Below, one piece after another: positions 17,172 to 25,470 of a DNA stretch of 64,000 nucleotides; positions within the stretch are counted from its first letter, which is position 1; every line of letters begins with the position of its first letter. Under the pieces are notes generated by a model. The model was not told where the DNA came from, searched no databases, and saw only the letters and a list, made by a program, of their open reading frames with translations. The stretch is from NCBI GenBank assembly GCA_034331105.1, contig JAXQGB010000015.1, forward strand, positions 62,001 to 126,000, written 5' to 3'. A program made the translations under genes and the position numbers. This DNA is from Caenicola sp034331105 (GTDB lineage Bacteria > Synergistota > Synergistia > Synergistales > Synergistaceae).

Positions 17172-17750
17172 ATGAATAATTTTAATAATGATCCTATGAA
17201 CAGGTATGAACACGATCTCAGCAATGGCTCTAATATGGATAAAGTCCTGGTGGGCATATTTGAAACAGAAAATGACGCCATTAGTGCTATCAGGCGATTG
17301 AAAAACTCTGGATATCAGGAAGATGAAATAACAGTGGTAGCAAAAGATAGGGAAAAGATGGAAAACATTGCCGACATGACTGATGCGGATACAAAAACAC
17401 AAGACGGGGATGGAGAAATAGGTACAGGTGTCGTCATTGGCGCTGGAATCGGTGGTCTTGCAGCGGCAATGCCGGCACTCGGTTTGATTCTAATACCGGG
17501 AATTGGTCCCCTACTGGCCGCAGGTCCGATTGCGCTGATAATTGGAGGCATCATTACTGGCGGTCTTGCCGGTGGTTTAGTAGGCGCATTGGTCAAAATG
17601 GGTGTAAATGAAGAAGACGCAAAAGAATATGATGGTTATATCAATATTGGAAAAATACTTGTAATGGTTAATAACAAAAACAACTTATCTGAAGATGTTT
17701 ATAGAGCATACAGAGAGAATAATAGTATCATTAGTAATCGAAACAGTTAA
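17172..17750 (+). CDS. General-stress YflT-type protein with glycine-rich membrane segment
   Basis: 192-aa protein. Residues about 18-65 (KVLVGIFETENDAISAIRRL, then GYQEDEITVVAKD) match the YflT/general stress protein 17M type domain. A glycine/alanine-rich hydrophobic stretch follows at about 84-145 (VVIGAGIGGLAAAMPALG and later GGIITGGLAGGLVGALV), then a C-terminal repeat of the alpha-beta motif (GVNEEDAKEYDGYINIGKIL). ATG 17172 follows AGAGGAGGAAAAATA; an ATG at 17151 is upstream of that site. It is probably a stress-response envelope protein; the molecular role is unknown. Confidence 0.75.
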   Translation: MNNFNNDPMNRYEHDLSNGSNMDKVLVGIFETENDAISAIRRLKNSGYQEDEITVVAKDREKMENIADMTDADTKTQDGDGEIGTGVVIGAGIGGLAAAMPALGLILIPGIGPLLAAGPIALIIGGIITGGLAGGLVGALVKMGVNEEDAKEYDGYINIGKILVMVNNKNNLSEDVYRAYRENNSIISNRNS

Positions 17751-17980
17751 CGTTAAATTCTATATGAATTCGACACTGAAGAAGAGTTTATACCCTTAAT
17801 TCAAATGTACTGATTACGAAGAAGCGGCCATCGGTATCATCGCACAGATTGGAATTGCCCTTTTACGCTCGGATCGACTCTATTTGATCCGTAGCAAACA
17901 TTGCAACCAAGATATCAATGATGCCGATGGCTGTCACACATTTGGAAACTGACCGATAATAATATTAGGAGGATAGACAA

Positions 17981-18235
17981 ATGAGTTGGATAGCGTGGAT
18001 CGTTTTAGGGGGATTGGCCGGCTGGGTCGCCAGCATGCTGACAAGAAACAATGCAAACATGGGTATTTTCTGGAACGTTATTGTCGGAATAATCGGCGCT
18101 TTGGTTGGATCATGGATTCTGGGGTTGCTAAAAGTAACACAACCGCTTACGTTCAGTTTCACAACCTTTTTGGTTGCTGTCGGAGGCGCTGTGGTGTTAC
18201 TGTTCCTGATCAACTTGGTTCGCGGCAGAAGATAA
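17981..18235 (+). CDS. GlsB/YeaQ/YmgE-family stress membrane protein
   Basis: 84-aa protein with three hydrophobic segments starting MSWIAWIVLGGLAGWVASML, then IFWNVIVGIIGALVGSWILG and a final VGGAVVLLFLINLV. This is the transglycosylase-associated/GlsB family of small stress-induced inner-membrane proteins. The start follows TAGGAGGATAGACAA. It sits 230 nt after the YflT-type gene, fitting a stress module. Confidence 0.85.
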   Translation: MSWIAWIVLGGLAGWVASMLTRNNANMGIFWNVIVGIIGALVGSWILGLLKVTQPLTFSFTTFLVAVGGAVVLLFLINLVRGRR

Positions 18236-18247
18236 GAATTTTTACTT

Positions 18248-18263
18248 GGGTCAGCAAAGACCC
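18248..18263 (+). terminator. Weak hairpin after the GlsB-type gene
   Basis: GGGTC (18248-18252) pairs with GACCC (18259-18263) around AGCAAA, followed by TTATATGT. Stem is short and the T-run is poor. Confidence 0.4.
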
Positions 18264-18479
18264 TTATATGTGATAATCATACACTCAATACTCCACCTGT
18301 AGCTCTTTGTCTGAGTTATGGGTATCATTACTTTCATGTGTTTTCATGATGGATCAAACGAAATGGTTTACATAAATGCCAATGAAATGTTGCATCAGTC
18401 GAGGTGGTTGTGAGAAAGAGCAAATCCGAAAGACACAGACGGCCGTAGGGGAAGCCGCTGAGAATGGGAGTGAGTTGTC

Positions 18480-20330
18480 ATGGAAATGAGGCCAGGCTGG
18501 CTCAATCGGAGCGGGCAGGGTTTCCTGTCAGAGGAAGAGAGGGTCAACCGACCCAAAATCACCCGAGAACTCCTTCTGCGCATCGGATCTTATTTAAAGC
18601 CATACTGGATGCAAATGCTGCTGGTGGTGGCAGCCATTTTGCTCTCATCGGTCCTGTCTGTCATGCCCGCCGTTCTGACCGGTCGGATCATCGACGAAGG
18701 CCTGATCGGCGGGGATCTGAACATGTTGATCCGCCTCATTCTCATTTCATTGGTTGTGACGTTGGGAGCCAATCTCATCGGCGTCCTGGAGAGTTATCTC
18801 AATACCTGGATCGGACAGCACATCACTTTCGACATGCGCAACAGCATGTATCGACATCTTCAGTCCATGCCACACCAGTTTTTCACCACCAACAATCAGG
18901 GAGACATCATTACCCGGATGACCAGTGATATTTCCGGTGTCCAACAACTGATCACGGGGACGCTGACCAGCATCCTCTCCAATGTCATTACCCTGGTAGT
19001 AGCTCTTGTGGCCATGTATCAGAAGAACTGGATCCTTGCCACCGTAGGCGTCATCATCGTACCGCTCTTCACGCTGCCCACTAAAAGGGTGGGCAAAGCC
19101 CGCTGGAGCCTGACGCGGGAAGCCCAGGCCCGCAACGATGAGATCAACGGCATCCTTAATGAAACTCTGTCCGTGAGCGGTCAACTCCTCGTCAAACTGT
19201 TCAATCGGGAGGAGGCTGAAGCCACCCGGTATGAAGAGATCAACCGTCAGATGATCCGGCTGAACATCCGCGAGCGGATGGCCGGCCGTTGGTTCCGTGT
19301 CGTATTGGGTACCTTTTCCAGTATCGGTCCCATGCTGATCTATCTCGGGGGAGGACTGCTGATGATCCGCTACGGTTCGGATTTGTCGGTGGGCGACATC
19401 TCGGTACTGGTCGCACTGTTGAGTAGAATGTATTCTCCGGTGAATTCACTCATGGGGATCCAGGTGGATTGGATCCGGTCCATGGCGTTGTTTACCCGCA
19501 TCTTTGAGTATTTTGACCTACCTGTTGACATTGCCAATGCTCCGGATGCCATTGTGCCGCACACGGCACAGGGCAATATCAACTTTTCCCATGTTGATTT
19601 CGCGTATGAGCCAGACCGGCCCATCTTGCGGGATGTCAGCTTTTCCCTTGAAAGCGGAAAAAGCATTGCCATTGTGGGACCATCCGGATCCGGGAAAAGT
19701 ACCATCAGCAACCTGATCCCGCGCCTTTATGATGTATCGGAGGGCAGCATTACCTTTGACGGCATCGATGTCCGCAAACTGGATCTTGGTTGGCTGCGTC
19801 AGAATATTGCCATAGTGACACAGGAGACCTATCTGTTCAACGGGACCATACGGGACAATCTCCTATATGCAAAACCGGGAGCATCGGAGGAGGAACTCGT
19901 GTCAGCCTGTATCAAGGCGAATATCTACGATTTCATCATCAAACAGCCCAAAGGCTTAGACACGTTGGTCGGAAATCGCGGACTCAAACTGTCAGGCGGC
20001 GAGAAACAGCGCATTTCAATTACCAGGGCACTGCTCAAAGACCCGGCCGTGCTTATTTTCGATGAAGCAACTTCATCATTGGACTCCATTTCTGAACAGC
20101 TGATCCAGAAAGCCATCGAACCCCTCATTTCCACACGAACCAGCATCATCATCGCGCATCGACTCTCCACCGTTCTGGCTGCAGATGAGATCCTGGTCAT
20201 GAAGGAAGGGCGAATTGCCGAACGAGGCACTCATGCAGACTTGCTGAACGTTGGCGGCGGGTACACAGAACTCTATGAAACACAGTTTTCGGGCGCATTG
20301 GAATCGAGGGAGCAGCCCGCAATAGAATAA
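18480..20330 (+). CDS. ABC exporter, fused permease and ATPase
   Basis: 616-aa half-transporter of the MsbA/MDR type. About residues 35-330 carry six transmembrane helices (first YWMQMLLVVAAILLSSVLSV), followed by the nucleotide-binding domain with Walker A GPSGSGKST, Q-loop TQETYLF, signature LSGGEKQR, Walker B VLIFDEATSSLD and the His switch IIAHRLST. It acts as a homo- or heterodimer exporting lipids or drugs; the substrate is unknown. ATG 18480 follows GGGAG. Its base composition is visibly richer in G and C than its AT-rich neighbours, and remnants flank it, so recent acquisition is likely. Confidence 0.9.
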   Translation: MEMRPGWLNRSGQGFLSEEERVNRPKITRELLLRIGSYLKPYWMQMLLVVAAILLSSVLSVMPAVLTGRIIDEGLIGGDLNMLIRLILISLVVTLGANLIGVLESYLNTWIGQHITFDMRNSMYRHLQSMPHQFFTTNNQGDIITRMTSDISGVQQLITGTLTSILSNVITLVVALVAMYQKNWILATVGVIIVPLFTLPTKRVGKARWSLTREAQARNDEINGILNETLSVSGQLLVKLFNREEAEATRYEEINRQMIRLNIRERMAGRWFRVVLGTFSSIGPMLIYLGGGLLMIRYGSDLSVGDISVLVALLSRMYSPVNSLMGIQVDWIRSMALFTRIFEYFDLPVDIANAPDAIVPHTAQGNINFSHVDFAYEPDRPILRDVSFSLESGKSIAIVGPSGSGKSTISNLIPRLYDVSEGSITFDGIDVRKLDLGWLRQNIAIVTQETYLFNGTIRDNLLYAKPGASEEELVSACIKANIYDFIIKQPKGLDTLVGNRGLKLSGGEKQRISITRALLKDPAVLIFDEATSSLDSISEQLIQKAIEPLISTRTSIIIAHRLSTVLAADEILVMKEGRIAERGTHADLLNVGGGYTELYETQFSGALESREQPAIE

Positions 20331-20352
20331 TGCCGGATATTGATGAAATCCC

Positions 20353-20378
20353 GGATGCGATCCAAGAGTCATTGCCTC
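20353..20378 (+). repeat. 26-nt near copy of an rlmD segment
   Basis: The 26 bases differ at one position from 16322-16347 inside rlmD. In frame they encode GCDPRVIAS, the motif after the DPPRT loop of the methyltransferase. The fragment is isolated from any other rlmD sequence here. Confidence 0.7.
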
Positions 20379-20394
20379 AATGATGCAGAGAGGT

Positions 20395-20606
20395 CAATTT
20401 GATATTAAAGCCTTTTACAATATATAGCTCAGAAAAGATCAGCCCATATAATTTCGATCCAATAGCTCTGACTCCCTCAACAGCTTTTTTCTAAATCAGC
20501 GGCTTATCAAATTGAAAATATAACACGAAAAGCAGAGACTCAACTTACCTATCTGGCAATTTCCAGATGTATTGATAAAATACTAGATGATATAGATTTT
20601 AAATAA
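20395..20606 (+). pseudogene. Decayed 3' end of an unidentified gene
   Basis: One frame from about 20395 gives KISPYNFDPIALTPSTAFF and stops; the next frame continues with SAAYQIENITRKAETQLTYL, then AISRCIDKILDDIDFK and TAA at 20604. The two pieces read like a single protein tail broken by a frameshift. I do not recognise the family, and no start or ribosome site is present. Confidence 0.35.
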
Positions 20607-20726
20607 CACAATAATTTTACCAATTGGCAGGAAGAAATAAGTGTCACACCAAAGGCATAAGTTGTGCATTTGCAGGCCAAGCTTCGCATCAGGAAATGAT
20701 ATATAAAATATATAGGAGGTAAGAAG

Positions 20727-21338
20727 ATGATCAAGGTTGGAACCAAAGCACCTACATTTACTGCGTCTGCATTTCATGAGGGAAAGTTTACAAAGGTGGA
20801 TCTGGCTGACTATGCCGGGAAATGGGTAATGCTATGTTTTTATCCGGGTGACTTCACTTTTGTCTGAGGCACGGAAGTTTCAGCAGTTGCTGAAAAATTT
20901 AGCGAATTTGAAAAGTTAGGCGTCACAGTCCTGTCTATCTCCGTTGATTCCCCATTTGTCCATAAAATTTGGAATGATCATGAACTGTCAAAAATGATCA
21001 ACAAGGATATTCCTTTCCCCATGCTTTCTGACCAAGGCGGCAAGATCGGCACAATGTACGGTGTTTACAATGAAGAATCAGGCACCGAAGCACGTGGCCG
21101 CTTCATCATTGACCCTGACGGCGTAATTCAGGCATTTGAAGTGCTTACGCCGCCTGTGGGCAGGAACGTAAGTGAAGCTTTGCGCCAGATCAAGGCGTAC
21201 CAGCTTGTTCGTGAGACTAAGGGCAAGAATGTAACGCCCAGTGGCTGGCAGCCGGGCAAAAAGGTCCTCACCCCGGGAATCGGCCTGGTAGGCAATATCT
21301 GGAAAGAGTGGAGCGTTAAAGAAGCTTTCGATGACTAA
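20727..21338 (+). CDS. prxU: Selenocysteine-containing peroxiredoxin (in-frame UGA)
   Basis: 203-aa AhpC/Prx1-type peroxiredoxin that reduces peroxides. The in-frame TGA at 20865-20867 is codon 47 and sits exactly at the peroxidatic cysteine: the segment reads PGDFTFV-U-GTEVSAVAEKF, where ordinary members have FVCPTE. The frame is open on both sides of the TGA, with the usual VTVLSISVDSPFVH, a late RFIIDPDG strand, and WQPGKK. A 7-bp hairpin with loop AGUU starts 13 nt after the UGA, as a bacterial SECIS would. The resolving cysteine expected before the C-terminal WQPG motif is replaced (GKNVTPSGW), so the enzyme probably relies on an outside reductant. ATG 20727 has AGGAGGT 6 nt upstream. 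Naive gene callers will report only the part after the UGA (ATG 20994). Confidence 0.9.
20878..20895 (+). promoter_or_regulatory. Candidate bacterial SECIS hairpin
   Basis: TTTCAGC (20878-20884) and GCTGAAA (20889-20895) form a perfect 7-bp stem with loop AGTT. The loop begins 20 nt from the U of the UGA at 20865 and has G at its second position, matching known bacterial SECIS geometry. Confidence 0.7.
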
Positions 21339-21355
21339 ACAGGAATAAAACTTTT

Positions 21356-21382
21356 GGGCAGGCGAAAGCCTGCCCTTTTTTT
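21356..21382 (+). terminator. Rho-independent terminator after prxU
   Basis: Perfect stem GGGCAGGC / GCCTGCCC with a GAAA tetraloop (21356-21375), followed by seven T. Confidence 0.95.
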
Positions 21383-21726
21383 ATGCTTTTGTAACTAGCA
21401 TTGATTTGCCAAGCATAGAATTTCGTACATAAACGTGTCCTGATGAAAATATTATAATAACTGCAGCTTTGCCAGTGTAGAAGTAAGCCTGTTCCTTATA
21501 TACCTAAATGCCAATGTGGAACTTAATTTTCTAAATTGGATGCGAGTCAAAATCAAAAGATTTTTGAGATCGGTTCTAACCATGTTAAAGACATGGACAC
21601 AACAAATAAATGATATATAAGCGAAAAATGGTATATATTCAGAATTTTTATGTAATTATACGTTTACTTCCAAGCAGGAATGAATATACTGAAGTAAACG
21701 CCACATTTAAAAGGAGAATATTTATT
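21383..21726. other. AT-rich leader with two hairpins
   Basis: No gene is visible in 344 bases. A small hairpin CCATGT-TAAAG-ACATGG lies at 21590-21606. A 10-bp inverted repeat CGTTTACTTC (21661-21670) / GAAGTAAACG (21691-21700) ends 12 nt before the ribosome site of the next gene, and could be an operator or a leader RNA structure. Confidence 0.5.
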
Positions 21727-22878
21727 ATGTTATATGAGATCGCACATCATTTTCCAAATGATATGAATTTTAAAGAAGATGGTCCGCTCATCTCACTTTA
21801 TCAACCTACCCATAGGTCTTTTCCTGACAATAAACAAGACCCAATTGTGTTTAAAAATCTACTTCGGGTCATTGAAAATTCTTTGGAACAGCTGCCAAAT
21901 ATTGACCTAATGGATACGATAATGAAACCATTTTATGAGCTCAGGGAAAATAGAAATTTTTGGGATCATACTTCTGATGGCATAGCTGTGTTTGCCAGTA
22001 AAAATAACTGTGTCGTCTATAATCTTCAAACTCCGGTTAAAGAATTAGCAGTAGTAGCCAATAGCTATCATATCAAACCGATCATAAAGGCTTTTCAGTC
22101 CACGGAAAATTATCATTTATTGGGCTTAAGCCGTGAAAACTTTACCATTTATCAGGGCAACCGATATGGTTTTGAAGAGATAGAAATTGATCAAGACGCA
22201 CCAAGGACCATAAAGGAAGTTTTAGGAGAGGAATTATCCGAACCATATTTATCCCATGCATCACATGCCGGTACAGGTAATCCCGCGATGTATTATGGCC
22301 ACGGTGATGTCAAGAGCGAGATAGATAAAGATACCGAGAAGTATTTTAGATATGTAGATTCATTTGTTTTAGAAAACTATTCAAAAACATCGAAACTTCC
22401 ACTTATTTTAGTTTCGCTAACCGAACACCATTCAAAATTCAAGAGAATAAGCAACAATCCTTATTTGCTTCAAGATGGCATCAATAAATCCATTGAATCT
22501 CTGGATTTGGATGAAATACAGGAAAGTTCTCGGACTATTATTCAAGCCATCAATGAGAAAAAGATACAAAAATTAGCAGAAGCATATGGAAATGCCGAAG
22601 CTGAATTATTGGGATCATCTGATTTAGTACAAGTAGTCAAAGCGGCATACGAAAGTCGAGTTGCAGGAATTCTAATTGAAGAAGATAAAATTGTACCGGG
22701 AAAAATTGATCATGAAACCGGCCAAATCAAATTTGGTGATATAGACAAGCCTGATCACGATGACATCATGGATGATCTGGCTGAGTTAGTATTATTAAAC
22801 GGAGGCGATGTATTTGTTCTGACAAAGGACATGATGCCCAGCACCACAGGCATTGCTGCCATCTATAGATACATCTGA
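21727..22878 (+). CDS. baeRF family 3-type protein (release-factor fold)
   Basis: 383-aa protein that fits the bacterial archaeo-eukaryotic release factor (baeRF) family 3 pattern: an N-terminal PLISLYQPTHR, FWDHTSDGIAVFAS, a central VANSYHIKPIIKAFQ with LGLSRENFTIYQGNRYG, and a C-terminal domain with LPLILVSLTEHHSKFKR and LLNGGDVFVL. The family is proposed to act in ribosome or RNA quality control and in conflict systems, but its reaction is not established. The start at ATG 21727 follows AAAAGGAG; the in-frame ATG at 21610 is too far upstream. The gene is markedly AT-rich and sits next to stress genes. Confidence 0.78.
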   Translation: MLYEIAHHFPNDMNFKEDGPLISLYQPTHRSFPDNKQDPIVFKNLLRVIENSLEQLPNIDLMDTIMKPFYELRENRNFWDHTSDGIAVFASKNNCVVYNLQTPVKELAVVANSYHIKPIIKAFQSTENYHLLGLSRENFTIYQGNRYGFEEIEIDQDAPRTIKEVLGEELSEPYLSHASHAGTGNPAMYYGHGDVKSEIDKDTEKYFRYVDSFVLENYSKTSKLPLILVSLTEHHSKFKRISNNPYLLQDGINKSIESLDLDEIQESSRTIIQAINEKKIQKLAEAYGNAEAELLGSSDLVQVVKAAYESRVAGILIEEDKIVPGKIDHETGQIKFGDIDKPDHDDIMDDLAELVLLNGGDVFVLTKDMMPSTTGIAAIYRYI

Positions 22879-23301
22879 AAACCCGCAGTATCTTAAGAAC
22901 TAACCGTATACGCCTCGTTAATATGTTCCTGCATGCCTCAAATGAAAAAAATGTCGTGATTTGTTTTTCAGAACATATAGATCGAAAAACATCATGCTGT
23001 CCACTAGAACCACGTGGAGACGGCGGTGCTTTTGAGCTATTTTCTACGTTGCTGAAACCAGATTGAGTTTTTATCGGTCATGGCACTATTTCACCCAAAT
23101 AATAAGTTGTACTTTTTAGAGTGACATAATATTCAAGATAAGAGGCTTATTTTATACATCTAAAACAATGGAATTTATTGCTGTAAATGTTGGATTAAAA
23201 GTAATTTTTACAAATAATATTAGATATTGCGATTTTATTCTAAATAATTGAGTGATCCCTGTATAAAATTATCAATACAGTATTTTATGGAGGTTAAACA
23301 A
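22879..23301. other. Intergenic stretch with a short unidentified ORF
   Basis: No assured gene in 423 bases. A 47-codon frame (22923-23066, + strand) ends with ELFSTLLKPD, has no ribosome site and matches nothing I recognise; it may be a gene tail. CTGTAT (23259-23264) / ATACAG (23275-23280) is a small inverted repeat that overlaps a TATAAA-like -10 just before the pirin gene. Confidence 0.45.
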
Positions 23302-24141
23302 ATGGGACGAAAAATTAAAAAGCAGGTTACAGGATTTAGGACACAGGACGGTGCCGGAGTTGATCTTGTCAGAGTTTTGGGACAGGGAACAGTAGAGGAA
23401 TACGATCCTATATTAATGCTCGATTCTTTTGACAGTACAAATCCGGATGATTATACAGCCGGGTTCCCCATGCATCCGCACAGGGGAATTGAAACTATAA
23501 CTTATGTCTATCGTGGACAGATAACCCATCGTGACAGTTTAGGAAATGAAGATACTATCGCTGAGGGAGAAGTTCAGTGGATGACAGCAGGATCCGGCAT
23601 TTTGCATGAGGAAAAACTGCCTGCATCCGAGAGATTGCTTGGAGTCCAGTTGTGGCTCAATATGCCTGCAAAAGATAAAATGTCTGCTCCAGCATATAAC
23701 AGCATTAAAAACAACAGGATAGAAGAAATTTCTTTGGATGGCGGAAAGTTGAGGCTTCTTGCGGGTGAATATGAAAACAGAAAAGGTTTTGCAAGCAAAT
23801 ATCTCCCGTTGGACTTTTATGATCTGCATCTTGATCCCAATGCCACAGCTCAAATAACTACAGAAAGGGAACGCTCCGTAATGATCTTTACACTTTCTGG
23901 GGATGCGTACATCGGGGGAGAACTTGTCAGGGAAAAGACGGCGGTAAAACTTACACCCGGCGATTATGTTGAGATAATGGCAACAGATAAAAATACCCAG
24001 ATATTGTTTGTTAGTTCGACATTCCTGAATCAACCTGTTGCCTGGAGAGGTCCAATAGTAATGAACACAGGGGAAGAATTGAATAAAGCATATGATGACC
24101 TGAGAAACGGGACTTTTTTACAAAAAGGCATCTCCTATTAG
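23302..24141 (+). CDS. Pirin family protein
   Basis: 279-aa bicupin of the pirin family. The N-terminal cupin carries the metal-ligand pattern FPMHPHRGIETITYV with a second His in ITHRDSLG and a Glu in GILHEEKLPASERLLGVQLW. Pirins bind Fe(II) or Ni; some are quercetin dioxygenases and others sense redox state. The start at ATG 23302 follows GGAGG; an in-frame ATG at 23248 has no ribosome site. It is a single-gene unit among stress genes, which fits a redox role but does not prove one. Confidence 0.88.
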   Translation: MGRKIKKQVTGFRTQDGAGVDLVRVLGQGTVEEYDPILMLDSFDSTNPDDYTAGFPMHPHRGIETITYVYRGQITHRDSLGNEDTIAEGEVQWMTAGSGILHEEKLPASERLLGVQLWLNMPAKDKMSAPAYNSIKNNRIEEISLDGGKLRLLAGEYENRKGFASKYLPLDFYDLHLDPNATAQITTERERSVMIFTLSGDAYIGGELVREKTAVKLTPGDYVEIMATDKNTQILFVSSTFLNQPVAWRGPIVMNTGEELNKAYDDLRNGTFLQKGISY

Positions 24142-24325
24142 CATTGATCAGCAAATAGATTAGGACAGGAATATATCTAAAGAAAAAGATCCTATTCAAG
24201 TGGTAACAAATGATGCTTACAGAAGCAGTGAGAAGTAAGAGACAGATACGGGTCGATTTTGAATTTTACATTAAAGTGACTGTGGCAATTTGTACGAAAA
24301 ACTTTTGATGGCCGGGAGGTTTATC

Positions 24326-25354
24326 ATGGATAAAGGTTTATCGGCACAAAATATCAGTGATATGGCAGTAAGTTTTGGTTTTGAGAGCTGCGGGATAGTA
24401 AGGCTCGAAGCGCTTAAAGAATACGAGGAAAAACTGGACGAGAGGATCGCTGCATGCCCTGATTCAAAGCCCGCGCTTGAAACATTGAGAAAATATGCAA
24501 GACTTGAAGAAAATTACGATTGGGCCAAATCCGTTATTGTATGTGTAACAAGGTACAGTAAATACAGTGTACCGGAAAATCTTGAAGGGTTGATCGGAAA
24601 GTACTACCTGTATGATCATAAGCTACAGCCTCAATCTGAAATGGCCGGGAAAATTATTGAATTTGAGAACTGGCTGGACAGTCAAGGAATTAGATTCTTC
24701 AAAGAACTTCATGGGATCACATCTGGAAGAATGGCGGCGCAAAAAGCTGGTCTGGGAATAATCAGGAAAAATAATTTCTTTTATAGTGAGAGCGGTTCCT
24801 GGGTGATCATTGATACCTGGCTTATCGATCGTGATATGGAGCTAATAGGGTCTGCTCACTACGCGAATTGCCCCGAAGGCTGCACCAAATGCATAGACGC
24901 ATGTCCCACCAGGGCTCTCTCAAAACCTTACTGCACCAACCTGACGACCTGTATTACAAAGCTGACCTGGGGGATCCGTGAATTGCCGACCGAATTCCAG
25001 AGAAGCAAAATGAAAAGCTGGGTATACGGATGCGATGAATGCCAAAATGCATGCCCGATGAATACGAACACATGGCAAGCTGAGCAGAACTATCCCGGGC
25101 TCGACGAACTCGCGGAAAAACTATCTTTAGATAAAATTTTACATCTGGATAAAAACAAACTGGCGAATGATTTGTTAAACAAGTTCTGGTTCATAAGACC
25201 CGACAGCTTATGGATATGGAAAGTCAATGCACTCAGAGCGATGGCAAACAGTTATATTGACGAATACGAGAAGTATTTTTATGAGGCTCGACAGGATGAA
25301 AACGAAAGGGTCGCAGAAATGGCAGAATGGGCAATCAGACAACAAAGCATGTGA
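24326..25354 (+). CDS. QueG-like double-[4Fe-4S] protein
   Basis: 342-aa protein related to epoxyqueuosine reductase and reductive-dehalogenase-like cobalamin proteins. Residues about 195-210 hold the first 4Fe-4S motif CPEGCTKCIDACP, followed by CDECQNACP. The segment GRMAAQKAGLGIIRKNNFFY is the family cobalamin-proximal region. The C-terminal HEAT-like tail seen in QueG is short here. True QueG function is uncertain; a related electron-transfer role is equally possible. ATG 24326 follows GGGAGG. Confidence 0.75.
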   Translation: MDKGLSAQNISDMAVSFGFESCGIVRLEALKEYEEKLDERIAACPDSKPALETLRKYARLEENYDWAKSVIVCVTRYSKYSVPENLEGLIGKYYLYDHKLQPQSEMAGKIIEFENWLDSQGIRFFKELHGITSGRMAAQKAGLGIIRKNNFFYSESGSWVIIDTWLIDRDMELIGSAHYANCPEGCTKCIDACPTRALSKPYCTNLTTCITKLTWGIRELPTEFQRSKMKSWVYGCDECQNACPMNTNTWQAEQNYPGLDELAEKLSLDKILHLDKNKLANDLLNKFWFIRPDSLWIWKVNALRAMANSYIDEYEKYFYEARQDENERVAEMAEWAIRQQSM

Positions 25355-25470
25355 TACGTAGAACGCTGGTTCCACACGGAAATGCAATCATCTTTTTTGA
25401 ACAATTGGGTCATACAGAACTGTTGACCCCGGTTTAAAGATAAAATGACACTCAATGAGGAGGAATTTAT

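Larger units (their letters stand above)
20331..20726. other. Intergenic stretch with rlmD fragment and decayed ORF
   Basis: The 396 bases hold a 26-nt near copy of an internal rlmD segment (20353-20378) and a decayed coding stretch up to the stop at 20604-20606. No intact gene is visible. The ribosome site AGGAGGT at 20714-20720 belongs to the peroxiredoxin gene. Confidence 0.65.

Noticed and set aside
18464..18928. 154-codon frame at the start of the ABC exporter gene
   Set aside because: It is an alternative-frame shadow of the exporter, low in hydrophobic order and without a family pattern.
16530..20726. Intact insertion sequence or prophage around the exporter
   Set aside because: No transposase, integrase or terminal inverted repeats are visible; only remnants and a short rlmD copy.
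20994..21338. Separate short gene starting at ATG 20994
   Set aside because: It is the 3' part of the selenocysteine peroxiredoxin; the upstream frame is continuous except for the UGA.
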